A stretch of DNA of 64,000 bases from Alnus glutinosa (GCF_958979055.1 NC_084892.1:2993501-3057500), one strand, 5' to 3'. Shown: positions 23,084 to 35,199, counted from the stretch's first letter. The notes: generated by a model not told the origin, from the letters alone. Numbers and translations are program-made.

Positions 23084-25498
23084 ATGGCTGGGAAAAAGAG
23101 AAGGAAGCTGAAATCGTATGATTTTTATTTTTTAGATTCCATATATTTTTCATAAAGTTAAATTGAATTGTAATGAATATTTTCTATTTACTTGCTTGTA
23201 GTTTAGGATGAGCAACACGATGTTAGGGTGTTAGGGTTTAAGGGATCAGTTTGAGGTTTATGTGGGGATACCCAATGTGTTTTTACAACAATTATTAAGT
23301 CTGAATTGTTGAAATTTGGAGTAAAGTCAGAAACTTTTGATGGGTTTATCAAATGGGTCTCAATCTGTGGCTATAAATGGTTCTGGGCTTTTGTAGATTA
23401 GATCAAACTAAGGTTTGTGATGGATACCAATGTGCTCTACAATAGTCGTGAGTTTAGTCTTTAAATTCTGAGTCGAATTGAAAACTTTGATGGGTTTTTT
23501 TCATACGGGTTTAATCTGTGGCTATATTAAGGTAATAGGTTTTAGTCCAATCTACAAGTGTTTTATTTTGGATAAGAAATGAAGGGCCTATCAAAAGCTA
23601 AAAGAGAAGAAAACTAAAGGGGCATGTTCTAATTATGTAGATAGCTTTGAAAAATTGAATGCAATTTAGAAGCCCTTTAAGGGTGGGTTGTCGATTGATT
23701 GTATTTCAAGCTTTTATTATTGGAGATCCAATCTGCTAGTGTGTCTGCAGATCAATGACTTCCTTTTTACTCTCTCTTTGGCATGTCTTGCATTCTACAT
23801 TTCTTTTAGCTTTTTGTTGTTCACTATGTCATTTCGAACTCATTAATTGGTTTTATTTGAATGTTTTATAATAGAACTTACTGGGGTTTTATGTATAGGT
23901 TAGCTGAAACTGTAACGACCCACCCCCAATTACACAATACTGTCCACTTTTGGCTCCCTATATCAGACTTCTCACTTCCCAGGAGGTCACCCATAGGGTG
24001 CATTTATACATATAAGCACATTCTCATTCTCAGGCGATGTGGGACGTCACAATCACCCCCCCTTGGGACCCAGCGTCCTCGCTGGCGACCCTCATGGGAT
24101 CACCCCATTCTTGGCATCCCAGCGAGTGCCCGCCGGCAACCCTCTTGGGCTTGTGCACGCTCCCACCATCTCAGGCTGGGCAATGACTCTGATACCATTT
24201 GTAACGACCCACCCCCAATGACACAATACTGTCCGCTTTTGGCTCTCTATATCAGACTTCTCACTTCCCAGGAGGTCACCCATCCTGGGATTGCTCTCGC
24301 AGCGGCTCGCTTAACTGCGGAGTTCTGATAGGTTCATTGCCATCACAGCTTTAAAACGCGTTGTTTCATATAGGGTGCATTTATACATATAAACACATCC
24401 TCATTCCCAGGCGATGTGGGACGTCACAATCACCCTCCCTTGGGACCCAGCGTCCTCGCTGGCGACCCTCATGGGATCACCCCATTCTTGGCATCCCAGC
24501 GAGTGCCCGCCGGCAACCCTCTTGGGCTTGTGCACGCTCCCACCATCTCAGGCTGGGCAATGGCTCTGATACCATTTGTAACGACCCACCCCCAATGACA
24601 CAATACTGTCCGCTTTTGGCTCCCTATATCAGACTTCTCACTTCCCAGGAGGTCACCCATCCTGGGATTGCTCTCGCAGCGGCTCGCTTAACTGCGGAGT
24701 TCTGATAGGTTCATTGCCATCACGGCTTTAAAACGCGTTGTTTCATATAGGGTGCATTTATACATATAAGCACATCCTCATTCCCAGGCGATGTGGGAGG
24801 TCACAGAAATGGTCACTGAAAATAAAATAATGACAATGAAAGAGAAATTGGAGCTGCAGAATTGGTCTGAACTTCCTACAGAGCTCTTGGAATTGATTAT
24901 ATCCCGTCTAACCCTAGATGACAGTGTCCGTGCCTCTGTTGTTTCCCAGAGTATGGTAACTCACATGAATCTGCTGACCCAAACCCATCACTACGCAAGA
25001 AATGTAACTTGTATGAATTTTATGACCCATCACTACGCAAGACACATTTTCATTGTGCTGCCGGAGATGAAGGGATACAAGGTTTGCTATACTAAAGATG
25101 GCTGGTTGTTGCTATACAAACGCAGATCTCATCACTTGTTCTTCTTCAATCCCTTTACTCGCGAAGTGATTGAATTGCCCGGGTTTGCGTTGTATCTTCA
25201 TGCTGTTGCCTTCTCTTGTGCCCCAACCTCTACCAACTGCATGCTTCTTACAGTTCAGGAGATGGGTCCACAAAGTATTGCTGTTAGCACTTGCCATCCT
25301 GGGACAACAGAGTGGATTACTGTTAATTACCAACATCATTTGCCCTATCCTTTTTATACTGATTCTTTGAATAAGTTTGTTTTCTGCTATGGACTCTTCT
25401 ATTGTCTGAGTTCCAATGATTGGCTAGGGGTCTTTGACCCACTGCAACGTACATGGAATGTTCTTGCTGTGCCTCCACCCAAAAGCGACGGGAAGTAA
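23084..25498 (+). pseudogene. Broken F-box/DUF295 copy
   Basis: Exon 1 (23084-23115, MAGKKRRKLK plus two bases) and its donor, here GTATG, are kept, and exon 2 starts after the acceptor at 23898. Eleven bases into exon 2 a Cassandra element is inserted (23911-24805), cutting the N-terminal frame. After it the F-box start WSELPTELLELIISRL is readable, but the second half of the F-box (CKRWHSV... to the propeller start) is replaced by a rearranged stretch with the words CATCACTACGCAAGA repeated. The propeller middle (24.9-25.49 kb) is nearly identical to 30.2-30.64 kb. After PPPKSDGK the frame hits TAA: the last 140 or so codons and part of the 3' flank are deleted. The G-box upstream has also become CACATG (22896-22901). 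Confidence 0.9.
23911..24805 (-). mobile_element. Cassandra-type TRIM with three LTRs (fossil)
   Basis: Three LTR copies, 23911-24051, 24200-24428 and 24577-24805, each beginning TGTAACGACCCACCCCC and ending GTCACA, alternate with two 148-bp internal segments. On the minus strand the two long LTRs contain text of plant 5S rRNA (TCAGAACTCCGCAGTTAAGC, GGATGGGTGACCTCCTGGG), the hallmark of Cassandra. Each internal segment has, on the minus strand next to the LTR, TGGTATCAGAG, the initiator-Met tRNA primer site. The whole is flanked by a 5-bp target duplication GAAAC/GAAAT (23906-23910, 24806-24810). One LTR is partial. Cassandra encodes no protein and depends on other elements. Confidence 0.92.
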
Positions 25499-25965
25499 GT
25501 TGTTTTATATATACCTGAACACTCTTACTCGTAAGTGTCTGTCAGAAGTAAAATGTTGTCGGACAGTATAAAATCTTATTTGTGTTTAAAGTGAGATTCA
25601 GGGCGGCATACCGACTATTAGGAGACCCACTTCGGAGATGGCAAAACATCTCAAAAAGAAAAGATATTATATATTTTACTGGGCTTAGCTTACGTCTTGT
25701 ACATTTTTCAATGGAGGGTTAAAAAAACTGAATGGATCTAATGAAAAAATAAGTAGACTTTTCCTCCTATCTTGCAATCTTTTTCATTCATTTTTTAACA
25801 GGAAATGTCTGTTGAAATATTTGTAGGATGTAACACTTATAAAATGATCTAATGAAAAATCCCACCATTCTCCACTGGATGAAGAATAATATAATTCCTC
25901 GCTTTTAGGGGTTTGAGATAGCAAAAGGAATGATGGATGCATTAGAAAAGAAGTATGGTTTAAGG
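25499..25965 (+). other. 3' flank of the broken F-box copy
   Basis: Matches 31190-31784 downstream of the copy at 29914: shared words include GTGTCTGTCAGAAGTAAAATG and GATGCATTAGAAAAGAAGTATGG, the latter part of the Copia-like gag fossil. It ends exactly at the target site of the next hAT element. Confidence 0.7.
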
Positions 25966-26624
25966 TAGGGTTAGTAATTTTTGACACGACTCGCGAACCC
26001 GACATGAACCCGATACGAAGTTAAAGGGTTAGGGTTAAGCTTAAAAGGGTTAACCGGTTAGACCCGTTTAATAAAATGGCCATTACATGGTTAACTCGTT
26101 TGACCTATGGGTCGACCCATATACTCGAACCCTTTTTTTTTCAACATTAAAAATTAAATCTAAACAATCATGTTACCTCTCTCTCTTTATCTAAAGAGTA
26201 AAGACTAAAAAAAAAAAAAAAAAAGTTTTTGTTAGAACTTAAAAAAAAAAGGCAAAATACTAACAAAATTTAGCGGATTTTTTTTTTTCTTTTCTTTTCT
26301 TTCAAGTTTTCGAACTTTAAAAGTTGAACCAAAATAAGTAAACAATAAAACAACTCAATGTTTCATATTTCAACTATGAAATAATATGATTATTCAAACA
26401 ATATAATTTTTTTTAGTTTAAATTTGTGTTTTTATTTTTATTTTTATAGACTTTATTAATAAACGGGCCGGGTCGGGTCAACCCATTATTTAATAGGATC
26501 GTGTTAAGGTTTAAGGATTTGACCATTTTATCTAAACGGGTCGTGTCAAGGTTGACCCTTAACGGGTTGGCGGGTCAAAGGGGTTTGATCAAATGGGACG
26601 TGTCAACCCGTTTTGACAGCCCTA
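25966..26624. mobile_element. hAT-type element, 659 bp, with empty site in the sister unit
   Basis: Starts TAGGGTTAGTAATTTTTGACAC, ends TTTTGACAGCCCTA (inverted) and is flanked by the 8-bp duplication GTTTAAGG/ATTTAAGG (25958-25965, 26625-26632). The unoccupied site is preserved at 31777-31784, where GTTTAAGG is followed directly by TCATAATCGACTC. The interior is built of GGGTCGTGTCAAGG and related words on both strands. It has no coding capacity. Confidence 0.92.
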
Positions 26625-26774
26625 ATTTAAGGTTATAACCGACTCATACACACATAACTATTATTTGATTAATACAACACTACTCTCGTATGAGTGAAAA
26701 TGAGTGTCTTGGCAATCGATGTAAACAAGATGGAACCCATTGGTAAGCATTTGCAAATTTCTGGTCCCCTAATA

Positions 26775-27936
26775 ATATTGGCAATTCAGGTTTACGGGTC
26801 GGGTTCGTGTCAACCTGCCTGACCCGATTACATAAACGGGTCCGACACAAACCCGACCCAATTATTAATCGGGTTGTGACACGCAACCCAAACACGACCC
26901 GATTAATAACCGGGTAACCCAAACACGACCCGACAAACACGACTAATAAACGTGCCACCTGTTTACCCGACCCGACATCAATTTCAATTGTTTCAACCTT
27001 CAATTGGTTTGGTGTGACATTCGAGAGCAATTTATTAGTACTTAGAGAGGAATGGTTCTTTCTTTCACATTACAGTGCATGTCACAGGTAAAATTTATGA
27101 TCCAGATCCTTGGTTGCATACACAAGCGTAGATATATGAATTCACAAGCCAAATATAGAAATCATCAAATCAGAAGGAAGTATAGAAAGCATCAGCTCTA
27201 TATATATATATACTTCCTTAGCTAGCAAGCTGGTCAGCACAATATAATCATGTGCTCCATTTGATTCCTATATTCTTTCCCATATTCTGAGTCTAAGAAG
27301 CGAAGCAGTTGAGGAAGAAAGAGAAGAGACGCACCTTGTACCAAGTGACAGAGAGACAGAGAGAGAGAGAGAGTAGAACCACACAAAAACAAAACAAAGC
27401 AAAACACCAATCGATCAAGCCATAACCGACCCTTACCACCGAAATCAACACCCAAAAATCCCCAAATCAAAAACCTTAATTCAATTCGGTCCTCTGACTC
27501 TCCAACCGAAACAGGGGAAGAAAAATCAAATTAATAGACAACCCACAATATTTTCCTTTAAACACCATTCGGTTAGAACTTTTTCAACCAACCAATCAAC
27601 CTAAATCTCAAAAGGAAACCAAACCAACACCCATACCTTGAGGAGGAACTGAAAAGTTTGGCGTAGAAAGAGCCAAAGAGGGGGAAAACTGGAAAACTGA
27701 AAAGGCCGGATCACGGATGGTTGACCGTCGCGCCGATCGGGCGTGCGGAGTGCGGCAGGCGGGCGGGCGGAGTGCGGGCCTGTGGGCGACGGGCTAGGCT
27801 AGGGTTCCATCGTTTCGGCCCTTTCTCACTTCTCAGTTCTCACTGTTCTCACTTCTCAGAATCTCAGTTTCTCCTTTCGGGTTAGATTGTTAGAGTGTTA
27901 GACAATTAGAGTTTTGCCGTTTTGGAGTCTTAGACT

Positions 27937-27971
<35 letters not shown>

Positions 27972-28102
27972 TTATTTAATTTAATCGGGTCACAATCGTG
28001 TCATAATCGATGACCCGAACCCGATTACAGTAAACCCTAACCCTATTTTCCCGTGTCGTGTTCGTGTCGGGTTCGCGGGTCGTATCAAAAATTGCCAATC
28101 CT
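26775..28102. mobile_element. hAT-type element with unrelated cargo, 1328 bp
   Basis: Ends ATATTGGCAATTCAGG and AAAAATTGCCAATCCT belong to the same family as the element at 25966, as does the GGGTCGGGTTCGTGTC subterminal text. The 8-bp duplication is CCCTAATA/ACCTAATA (26767-26774, 28103-28110), and the unoccupied site is at 31920-31927. Between about 27050 and 27940 lies DNA unlike the family: a GA-rich leader-like tract, then a GC-rich stretch at 27700-27800. It looks like captured host sequence, but I recognise no gene in it; the minus frame 27234-27470 is low-complexity. Confidence 0.85.
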
Positions 28103-28747
28103 ACCTAATATCAAACAAAATGCATGTCATAACTGTTAAGGAATTTGGAGTTGTGATAATCACTGTTAAATTTTGATAAAATGATAATTTTAAAAGCTAT
28201 ATCAATTTTTGGATGGCACAAATGAGATATAAGTCTTCCATTTAGCATTACTCATTAAGAATTTTTTGTAGCTCGAAGGAAATTATCGCAATATAAATTT
28301 TGAGGAGAACAATTGTCAATCGGGTAATAGTTTGAGGTGAGTATATTATATAGACCTTTTTTTTTTTTTCTTTTTTTTTTTCTTTCATTTAATTTTTTGA
28401 TATGATAGGCATAATTTTATTTTCATATGGTTTATGTGATCTTTCATTGAAAATATTTAAAGACGTCTCATTTACAAATATTTAAAGTACTAGTCTTATT
28501 CTTACCAAAAAAAAAGAAAGAAAAGGTACTATTCTTAATGTCATCGTACTGAAAACTAGAATTTTAATATATATATATAACCGGAAAAAGAGGTTTGAGA
28601 CATAATTTTCTCAATTATTTACCAAAATAAGAAATAACAGTCAAGACACGATGCTGGCATACGCCAAATCTTTCTTATTTGGCATCCATTGATTCGTTCA
28701 CAGAGACTGAAGCATGAAAACTCTCGCACCTGATTCGTACGGATTCA

Positions 28748-28753
28748 CACGTG
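28748..28753. promoter_or_regulatory. G-box CACGTG upstream of F-box copy 3
   Basis: In the conserved context GATTCACACGTGTTGCCACC, 124 bp before the exon-1 ATG; a CT-repeat leader follows at 28777-28809. Confidence 0.55.
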
Positions 28754-28775
28754 TTGCCACCGCCACTTCCACATA

Positions 28776-28810
<35 letters not shown>

Positions 28811-28876
28811 GTCTCTGAACTTTCTCTCTAAAGTCTCTCTCTGTCTAAGCAGAAGCAGCTTCATTTGGTTCTCACA

Positions 28877-31030
28877 ATGGCTGGGAAAAAGAGAAGGAAG
28901 CTGAAATCGTAAGATTTTTATTTTTTAGATTTAATATTTTGCCTAAAGTCAAATTGAATTGTAATGAATTTTTTTTCTCCCTTTTGAACAGTTTACTTGC
29001 TTGTAGTTAAGGATGAGCAACATGATGTTAGTGTTTAAGGGATCAGTTTGAGGTTTATGTGGGGATACCCAATGTGTTTTTGCAACAATTATACGTCTGA
29101 ATTGTTCAAATTTGGAGTTAAGTCAGAAACTTGTGATGGGTTTATCAAATGGTTCTTAATCTGTGGCTATGAATGGTTCTGGGGTTTTGCAGATTAGATC
29201 AAACTAAGGTTTGTGATGGATACCGATGTGATTTACAATAATCATGAATATTAAGTGTTGAAATTCAGAGTCAAATTGAAAACTTTGTTGGGTTTTTTCA
29301 TACGGGTTTAATCTGTGGCTATATTAAGGTAATAGATTTTTGGGTTTTAGTCTAATCTACGTGTGTTTTGGATAAGAAATGAAGGGCCTATAACAAATTA
29401 GAAAGAAGAAAAATGAAGGGGCGAGTTCTAATCATAGCTTTGAATTGTATGCAATTTAGTAGCCCTTTAAGGGTGGTTGTCAATTGATTGTATTTCAAGC
29501 TTTTGTTGTTGGAGATCCAATCCGCTACAGATCATTGACTTCCTTTTTACTCTATCTCTGGTGTATGTTTGTGTGGTTTTTTCTTTTGATTTTTTTTTTT
29601 TTTTTTTTTTTTTGGGGGGGGGGGGGCTGGGCCTGGGTCTACTGCATTCAATATTTCAATCAAATCTAGATCACTAAAAAAAATGAGCTTCAGATAAGTG
29701 CATAATGTGGAAGTTTTTGGGGCTTCTTTAACTGTTTGCAATCTGAGCACTATAGGTCTTTAGTTTCACCTTTTAAGATTTTTCAGGAGTTCCAAGCTGT
29801 GTTTTGCGTTACATTTCTTGTAGCATCCTGTTGTTCACAATGGCATTTCAAGCTCATTAATTGGTTTTACTTGACTGTTTTATACTAGAAATTTATTAGG
29901 GTTTCATGTATAGGTTAGCCGAAACGGTCACTGAAAATAACAGAATGACAATGAAAGAGAAGAAGGAGAAATTGGAGCTGCAGACTTGGTCTAACCTTCC
30001 CACAGAACTTTTGGAATTGATTATCTCCTGTCTAACCCTAGAGGAAAACGTTCGTGCCTCCGTTGTTTGCAAGAGATGGCACTCAGTTTCAATCTCTGTC
30101 CGGGTAGTAAATCAATCACCATGGCTTATGTACTTCCCAAAGTATGGTAACCTGTATGAATTTTATGACCCCTCACTCTGCAAGACACATTCCATTGAGC
30201 TGCCCCAGTTGAATGCGTCTAGGGTTTGCTATACTAAAGATGGCTGGTTGTTGCTATACAAACGCAGATCTCATCACTTGTTCTTCTTCAATCCCTTTAC
30301 TCGCGAAGTGATTGAATTGCCCGGGTTTGCGTTGTATCTTCATGTTGTTGCCTTCACTTGTGCCCCAACCTCTACCAACTGCATGCTTCTTACAGTTCAG
30401 GAGATGGGTCCACAAAGTGTTGCTGTTAGCACTTGCCATCCTGGGGCAACAGAGTGGGTTACTGTTAATTACCAACATCATTTGCCCTATCCTTTTTATA
30501 CTGATTCTTTGAATAAGTTTGTTTTCTGCAATGGACTCTTCTATTGTCTGAGTTCCAATGATTGGCTAGGGTTCTTTGACCCACTGCAACGTACATGGAA
30601 TGTTCTTGCTGTGCCTCCACCCAAACGCGACGGGAAGTTGTTGAAAATATGGCGGCCGGGCACTTACATGACGGAGCATAAAGGGGAAATAATGCTTATT
30701 TATCGTTGTTCAGGAAGTGCAAAACCCATTATGTTTAAGCTGGATCGGAGAAACATGGTATGGGAAGAGATGAAAAGCCTTAATGGTATCACAGTTTTTG
30801 CGAGTTTCTTGTCGTCTCATTCCAGAACTGACGTTCGTGGACTGATGAGAAACAGTGTCTACTTCCCCAACGTTCGTTTCGGTGGCAAGAGTTGCATGTC
30901 ATACCGTTTCGATAATTGTAGATACTATCCGGGTAAGAAGCGTGACTTGGGAGGTCTTTATCCTCAAAATATCTGGATTGAACCGCCCCAAGACTTCACA
31001 AGCTTCGCTGAATTGCCGAAAGAAATCTAG
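28877..31030 (+). CDS. F-box protein with DUF295 beta-propeller, copy 3 (two exons, 382 aa)
   Basis: Proposed model: exon 1 28877-28908 (MAGKKRRKLK plus two bases), intron 28909-29913 (GTAAG...ATAG, 1005 bp), exon 2 29914-31030. The join gives Ser11 and continues LAETVTENNRM with no stop, total 1149 nt. KKRRK in exon 1 is a classical monopartite nuclear localisation motif. The F-box spans residues about 36-76 (WSNLPTELLELIISCL...CKRWHSV), for SKP1/ASK binding in an SCF E3 ligase, and the DUF295/KIB propeller about 85-365 (GWLLLYKRRSHHLFFFNPF, LFYCLSSNDWLGFFDP). Without exon 1 the frame could still start at 29906. Substrate unknown. The intron carries a T24G13 tract. Confidence 0.9.
29590..29626. 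repeat. T24-G13 homopolymer junction in the intron of F-box copy 3
   Basis: A run of T switches directly to a run of G. The homologous intron site in the copy at 41004 has T21G22, and copy 1 has only short T and G runs near 18726-18742. Confidence 0.93.
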
Positions 31031-32490
31031 TTGCACAAGTATGATGGTAGATGAACATTTAGAGACTTTTTTTTATTAAAATGTTTAGCCGTAACTGCAT
31101 TGGATGGAAAAAGCTATATTAATTGCTATAATTTTCTGTATAAGAAGTTTCACTTTTAGGAAATACCCCCTTAACCCATGTAAATAGGCGGATAGCGGAT
31201 GTGGAGCTGTTTTTAACCACCCACTTGAACACTCCTAATCATAAGTGTCCGTTAGAAGTAAAATGTTGCCGGATAGTGTATAATCTTATTTGTGCTTAAA
31301 GTGAGGTTCGGGGCGGCATACTGACAATTATGAGACCCGCTTCGAAGATGGCAATACATCTCAAAAGGAAAAGATATTATATAATTTACAGGTTTGGCTT
31401 ATATCTTGTAAATTTTTCAATGGAGATCTCTTGTTAAGAAAACTGAATGGATAAGTAGACATTTCCTCCAATCTTTTGCAATCTTTTCATTCATTTTTTA
31501 ACAGGAAATGTCTGATGAAAAATTTATCGGATGCAACACTTACGCACACGAACAGCTTCAAGTATTATATTGCCATGTAGACGACATTTTATATGCAACA
31601 ATTCTGAAGAGACTTTTTTGTACCAACTATCTGTTAGAAAGCAAGAAAAATTGGTATAAAATGATCTAATGAAAAATGCCCCACCATTCTCCATTGCATG
31701 AAGGATAATATAATTCATCTCTTTTAGGAGTATGAGATAGCAAAAGGATTGATGGATGCATTAGAAAAGAAGTATGGTTTAAGGTCATAATCGACTCATA
31801 CACAACTATTATTTGATTAATATAACACTACTCGTATGAGTGAAAATGATTGTCCTGCTAATCATGTTTTCATGTAAACAACATGAAATTCATTGGTAAG
31901 GAACTTGCAAATCTTGGTCACCCAATATCAGACATAATGCATGTCATAATTGTTAAGGAATTTGAATTTTGTAATAAACTACTATTATATTTTGATCAAA
32001 TAGTAATTTTAAAAGATACATCAATTTTAAAATGACACAAATGAGACACGAGCCTTCCTTCTTGCATTTCTTATTAAGAATTTATGATAGCTAGAAAGAA
32101 ATTATCGTAATCTGAAGTTTGGGGAGAACAATTGTCGGTTAGTGATAGTTTGTCTTAATTTTTTGATATTACATGCATAATTTTATTTTCATATGGTTTA
32201 TGTGATCTTTCATTGAAAATATTTAAGGACGTCTCAATTTACAAATATTTAAAATACTATTCTTATTCTGAAAAAAAGAAAAAAGAAAAAGGTACTATTC
32301 TTAATGTAATCTTACTGAAAACTAGAATTTTAGTATAATAAATAAATATATATATATATATACTCTAGTTGGATGGCACGTGCATTCCCAGTATTATGTA
32401 TCTTTATAATTGTTAACATATATATATTGTAGAATAGATTTAATATCCAGATTATTGAACAAGTATATATTAAATTTTTGAAACAAATAA
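31031..32490 (+). other. 3' flank of F-box copy 3 holding two transposon-free target sites
   Basis: Parallels 25499-28300 but without the two hAT insertions: unoccupied sites are at 31777-31784 and 31920-31927. A Copia gag-like fossil remnant lies around 31510-31790. An AT microsatellite is at 32345-32361. No gene. Confidence 0.75.
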
Positions 32491-33990
32491 AGAGTTTCAA
32501 GGATGTTCTGAACATCAACTTTAACACCATCAATACCAGCCGATGCCAGATATGAGTGTTGTTCATTATAGAAATTCAAAACTTTTTTAGGGTTCACAAG
32601 GCCAAGCCCATTTGATGTAATGCTTTTTAAACTTTCGCATGCCTCATTTGATACAACCCTGGGAGATGAAACAGGGTAGGCCAATTTAGACTCATAGTGT
32701 TCCATTTCGGTAACACCAGGTTTAACACCAGCTCAATACCCTGTTATTGCATGCCACACATAAACGTACCTGGCAATTCCAAAAATGAAAAAAGCATAAA
32801 TATTATATAAAATAAAGTAGCAGTAAAAGATATGAAAATCTAAATAAGAGAATCATACTTTAAAGCATGTTTGTCCTTTATTTCACCAACAATGTGGCGA
32901 AGTCCCAATGTTGGATCCTCTACTCCGTGAACCTCTGTGCCATCTTTCTGAAATTTGTGGTTCTCTTTGATATTTGTCAACCTGTTTGCAAAGCTGAACG
33001 ACAGGAAGACAGCAAAAATGACATATATTGTTAGCCAAAAAAAAGAAAAGGCCGCACAAAAGAAAGAAAAGTCTTTTGCATAAAGCACTCACTCGGCTGC
33101 GTTATCAGCTTTGGATTCAGTGCCAGTGGGATCTATGCTAACTGATTGCCATCCATCATCAATTATAACAAATTTTGGAGGAATTCCACCCTTCTCTAAG
33201 CTGCAATAGTTTTACTTGTTAGTATCTTTCTATGATGCCATCCATGTTACTTAAACTACTACCCATGATGAGAAAATCAATACCTCTTTAAACCTTGCTT
33301 TACGCCCTCTGAAGTGACATCAGTATAGAAAGCATCCCATGTACACCAGCCAAACCAGTTCAACATGTCTGGCATCTGAAGCATATAACATAAAGAAATT
33401 AGAACTTATGAAGTTAGATATGAAAATGTATAAAGTTAGATATGAAATTAGAACTCCAGCCAGAGGATACTTTATACGTTCTTTCTCTCACAATGAGAAA
33501 ATGTCTGTAATTGTTTCTCAACACTCCTGTACATAAATTGATGTATTCTAAAGTTCAGATATGTGTAAAGAAAGAGCATTTTGCTCCTTTAAGTTTAAAT
33601 TCTGCAATAAAACCTGGTCTGTTGGACAGATTCAAAAAGTCTAAGAGGATAAGATCTAGTATAGTACATGTACACGAGTGATCTAATTCACATGGTATGT
33701 GACAGTACTTAAATCTATAAGTGGTTCTTCAAGGAAAAACACTAAAAAAGAATGTTTCTTCTAAATTCCAAAATAAAGGAAATGAAATGTGTACATGTCT
33801 CTTCAAGGATAACTTAGACATGAAATTTAAAACAATGAACAGAAATTGAGGGATATTGGTATTACCAATTTATAAAGGTGGATAAAACTTAAAACTTACT
33901 TCACTGCATTTGTGATTACATCAAATGGGTCTAGTCCAGCAACCACAAAAACCAAATGACTCCCCTCAAATCCTTCAACAGCGGGATCTC
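32491..33990 (-). pseudogene. Fragment of a GH36 raffinose-synthase/seed-imbibition-type gene, introns kept
   Basis: Five exons are readable in order on the minus strand: 33900-33990 (GDPAVEGFEGSHLVFVVAG), 33284-33375 ([19 protein letters not shown]), 33093-33200 (GGIPPKFVIIDDGWQSVSID), 32859-32981 (VHGVEDPTLGLRHIVGEIKD) and 32491-32769 ([18 protein letters not shown] to [16 protein letters not shown]). This is the middle of the glycoside hydrolase family 36 plant proteins that transfer or hydrolyse alpha-galactosides; KVDVQ holds the expected catalytic Asp. Splice sites look normal, so it came from genomic DNA, not from mRNA. The conserved GYWGG reads GY-stop-AG near 32735, an expected segment (around TVEKHLQTF) is missing between the first two exons, and both gene ends are absent. 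It cannot make an enzyme. Confidence 0.92.
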
Positions 33991-33999
33991 CTGCAAGAA

Positions 34000-34390
34000 A
34001 CCTCAATCCCTCCCCTCAATCCCTCCCATAATCCCATCTCCCACTATCATCGCCACAAAGAGGCAGCAGACTCGAAATTGTAAACCCATCGGGTTTCACC
34101 CCATCATTCTGTATATATTTTACCACCTGCCCCAATTCCTTATCAAAACTGCAACCCGCGGAGGTCGCATAGCCCGCTATTATTACATCCAAGAACATTA
34201 ATTTCTCTTCAGCATTTCATCAAACAAATTCTGGGAATCATTAAATTCCACGCATTTACAGTACATCCACATCAACAAATTCCCAACAACTGTATCCAAA
34301 AGAAACCCAATACATAAACTCTTCCCTTGAATCAATTTCCCAGCAACTGAGTCACCAGAAACCATCTGGTGGAGTAAAGCTAACAATTGC
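34000..34390 (-). pseudogene. Fragment of a pentatricopeptide-repeat (PPR) gene
   Basis: The minus strand reads GKSLCIGFLLDTVVGNLLMWM, YCKCVEFNDSQNLFDEMLKRN (34198-34386), then, after a frame change near 34198, VIIAGYATSAG and VVKYIQNDGVKPDGFTISSL (34016-34190). LFDEM, GVKPDGFTISSLLPLC and the spacing are typical of PLS-class PPR proteins that act in organelle RNA processing. Only about two repeats remain and they are out of frame. It adjoins the GH36 fragment within about 20 bp. Confidence 0.85.
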
Positions 34391-35162
34391 CCAAAAGAGT
34401 TTTAAGTCACGGAAAATTTTCCAGGCATTAATATAAAGTTCAGTTTTACCACATGAAGCAGTGCAAATTTCTGTTTTGCTTATTAACCTCCATTTTTTTC
34501 CCCCTTGCTTGGACAGCTAAAGCTGTCAAAAGTTCTGAAAGCATATGAAGCAATGAGAACCCATATTAAGTAACAAAAATTAGATTTGCGTAAATTCAAC
34601 CAACTGAGACAGTACAAACTACTCTACCAAGGATTACAAATGAAAATATACCTTGAGAATGAAATCACAAAAGTGTCATAATAGTCTGTTTTGGAAGAAA
34701 CAGCACACAAAACAGTTACACATAAAGAAGTTGTGACTTTTTGAATAAAAATATCAGATAAATTTATCCACATAACTCATGACAAACATATAAAAGAGCA
34801 TAAAAAAGGAAATCAAGCAAGGCGTGCCATGTATGTAAAATACCTACTCATGAACACATTAGCAAGTTGGGAGTGGGATAAGAGACAAACCAATATTTGG
34901 AGAATGCATTCTTTAGCGTTGAAGGAGATGACTGCCCACACATTGATAACAATGTGGCAAATGGATCTAACTGATCATGATCCAATTAAGTTGTTGACAT
35001 CAGGGAGAGTTTCTTAACAGCAACTGCTAGATGTTCACAATCCTCATGACCCTCACTCACTGATACTGCATTTCTCCTTTGAAATTTTCTCGTTTGATTC
35101 TTGAGAAAATGCCGATCTACACAACAAACCAAATAACTTCCTTGGTCGAAATTCAACAAAAG

Positions 35163-35199
<37 letters not shown>

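Noticed and set aside
24092-24705. 5S rRNA-like sequence as a true 5S rRNA gene
   Set aside because: It lies inside repeated TG...CA units with a tRNA-Met primer site and a 5-bp target duplication, which is the Cassandra structure. Only part of 5S is present.
23861-24705. Plus-strand frames of 155 and 114 aa with repeated peptide text
   Set aside because: They are translations of the repeated Cassandra units, which are non-coding.
24807-25498. The 235-aa F-box frame as a short functional gene
   Set aside because: Its apparent start lies within the Cassandra LTR, half the F-box is replaced, and the C-terminal third is deleted relative to three sister copies.
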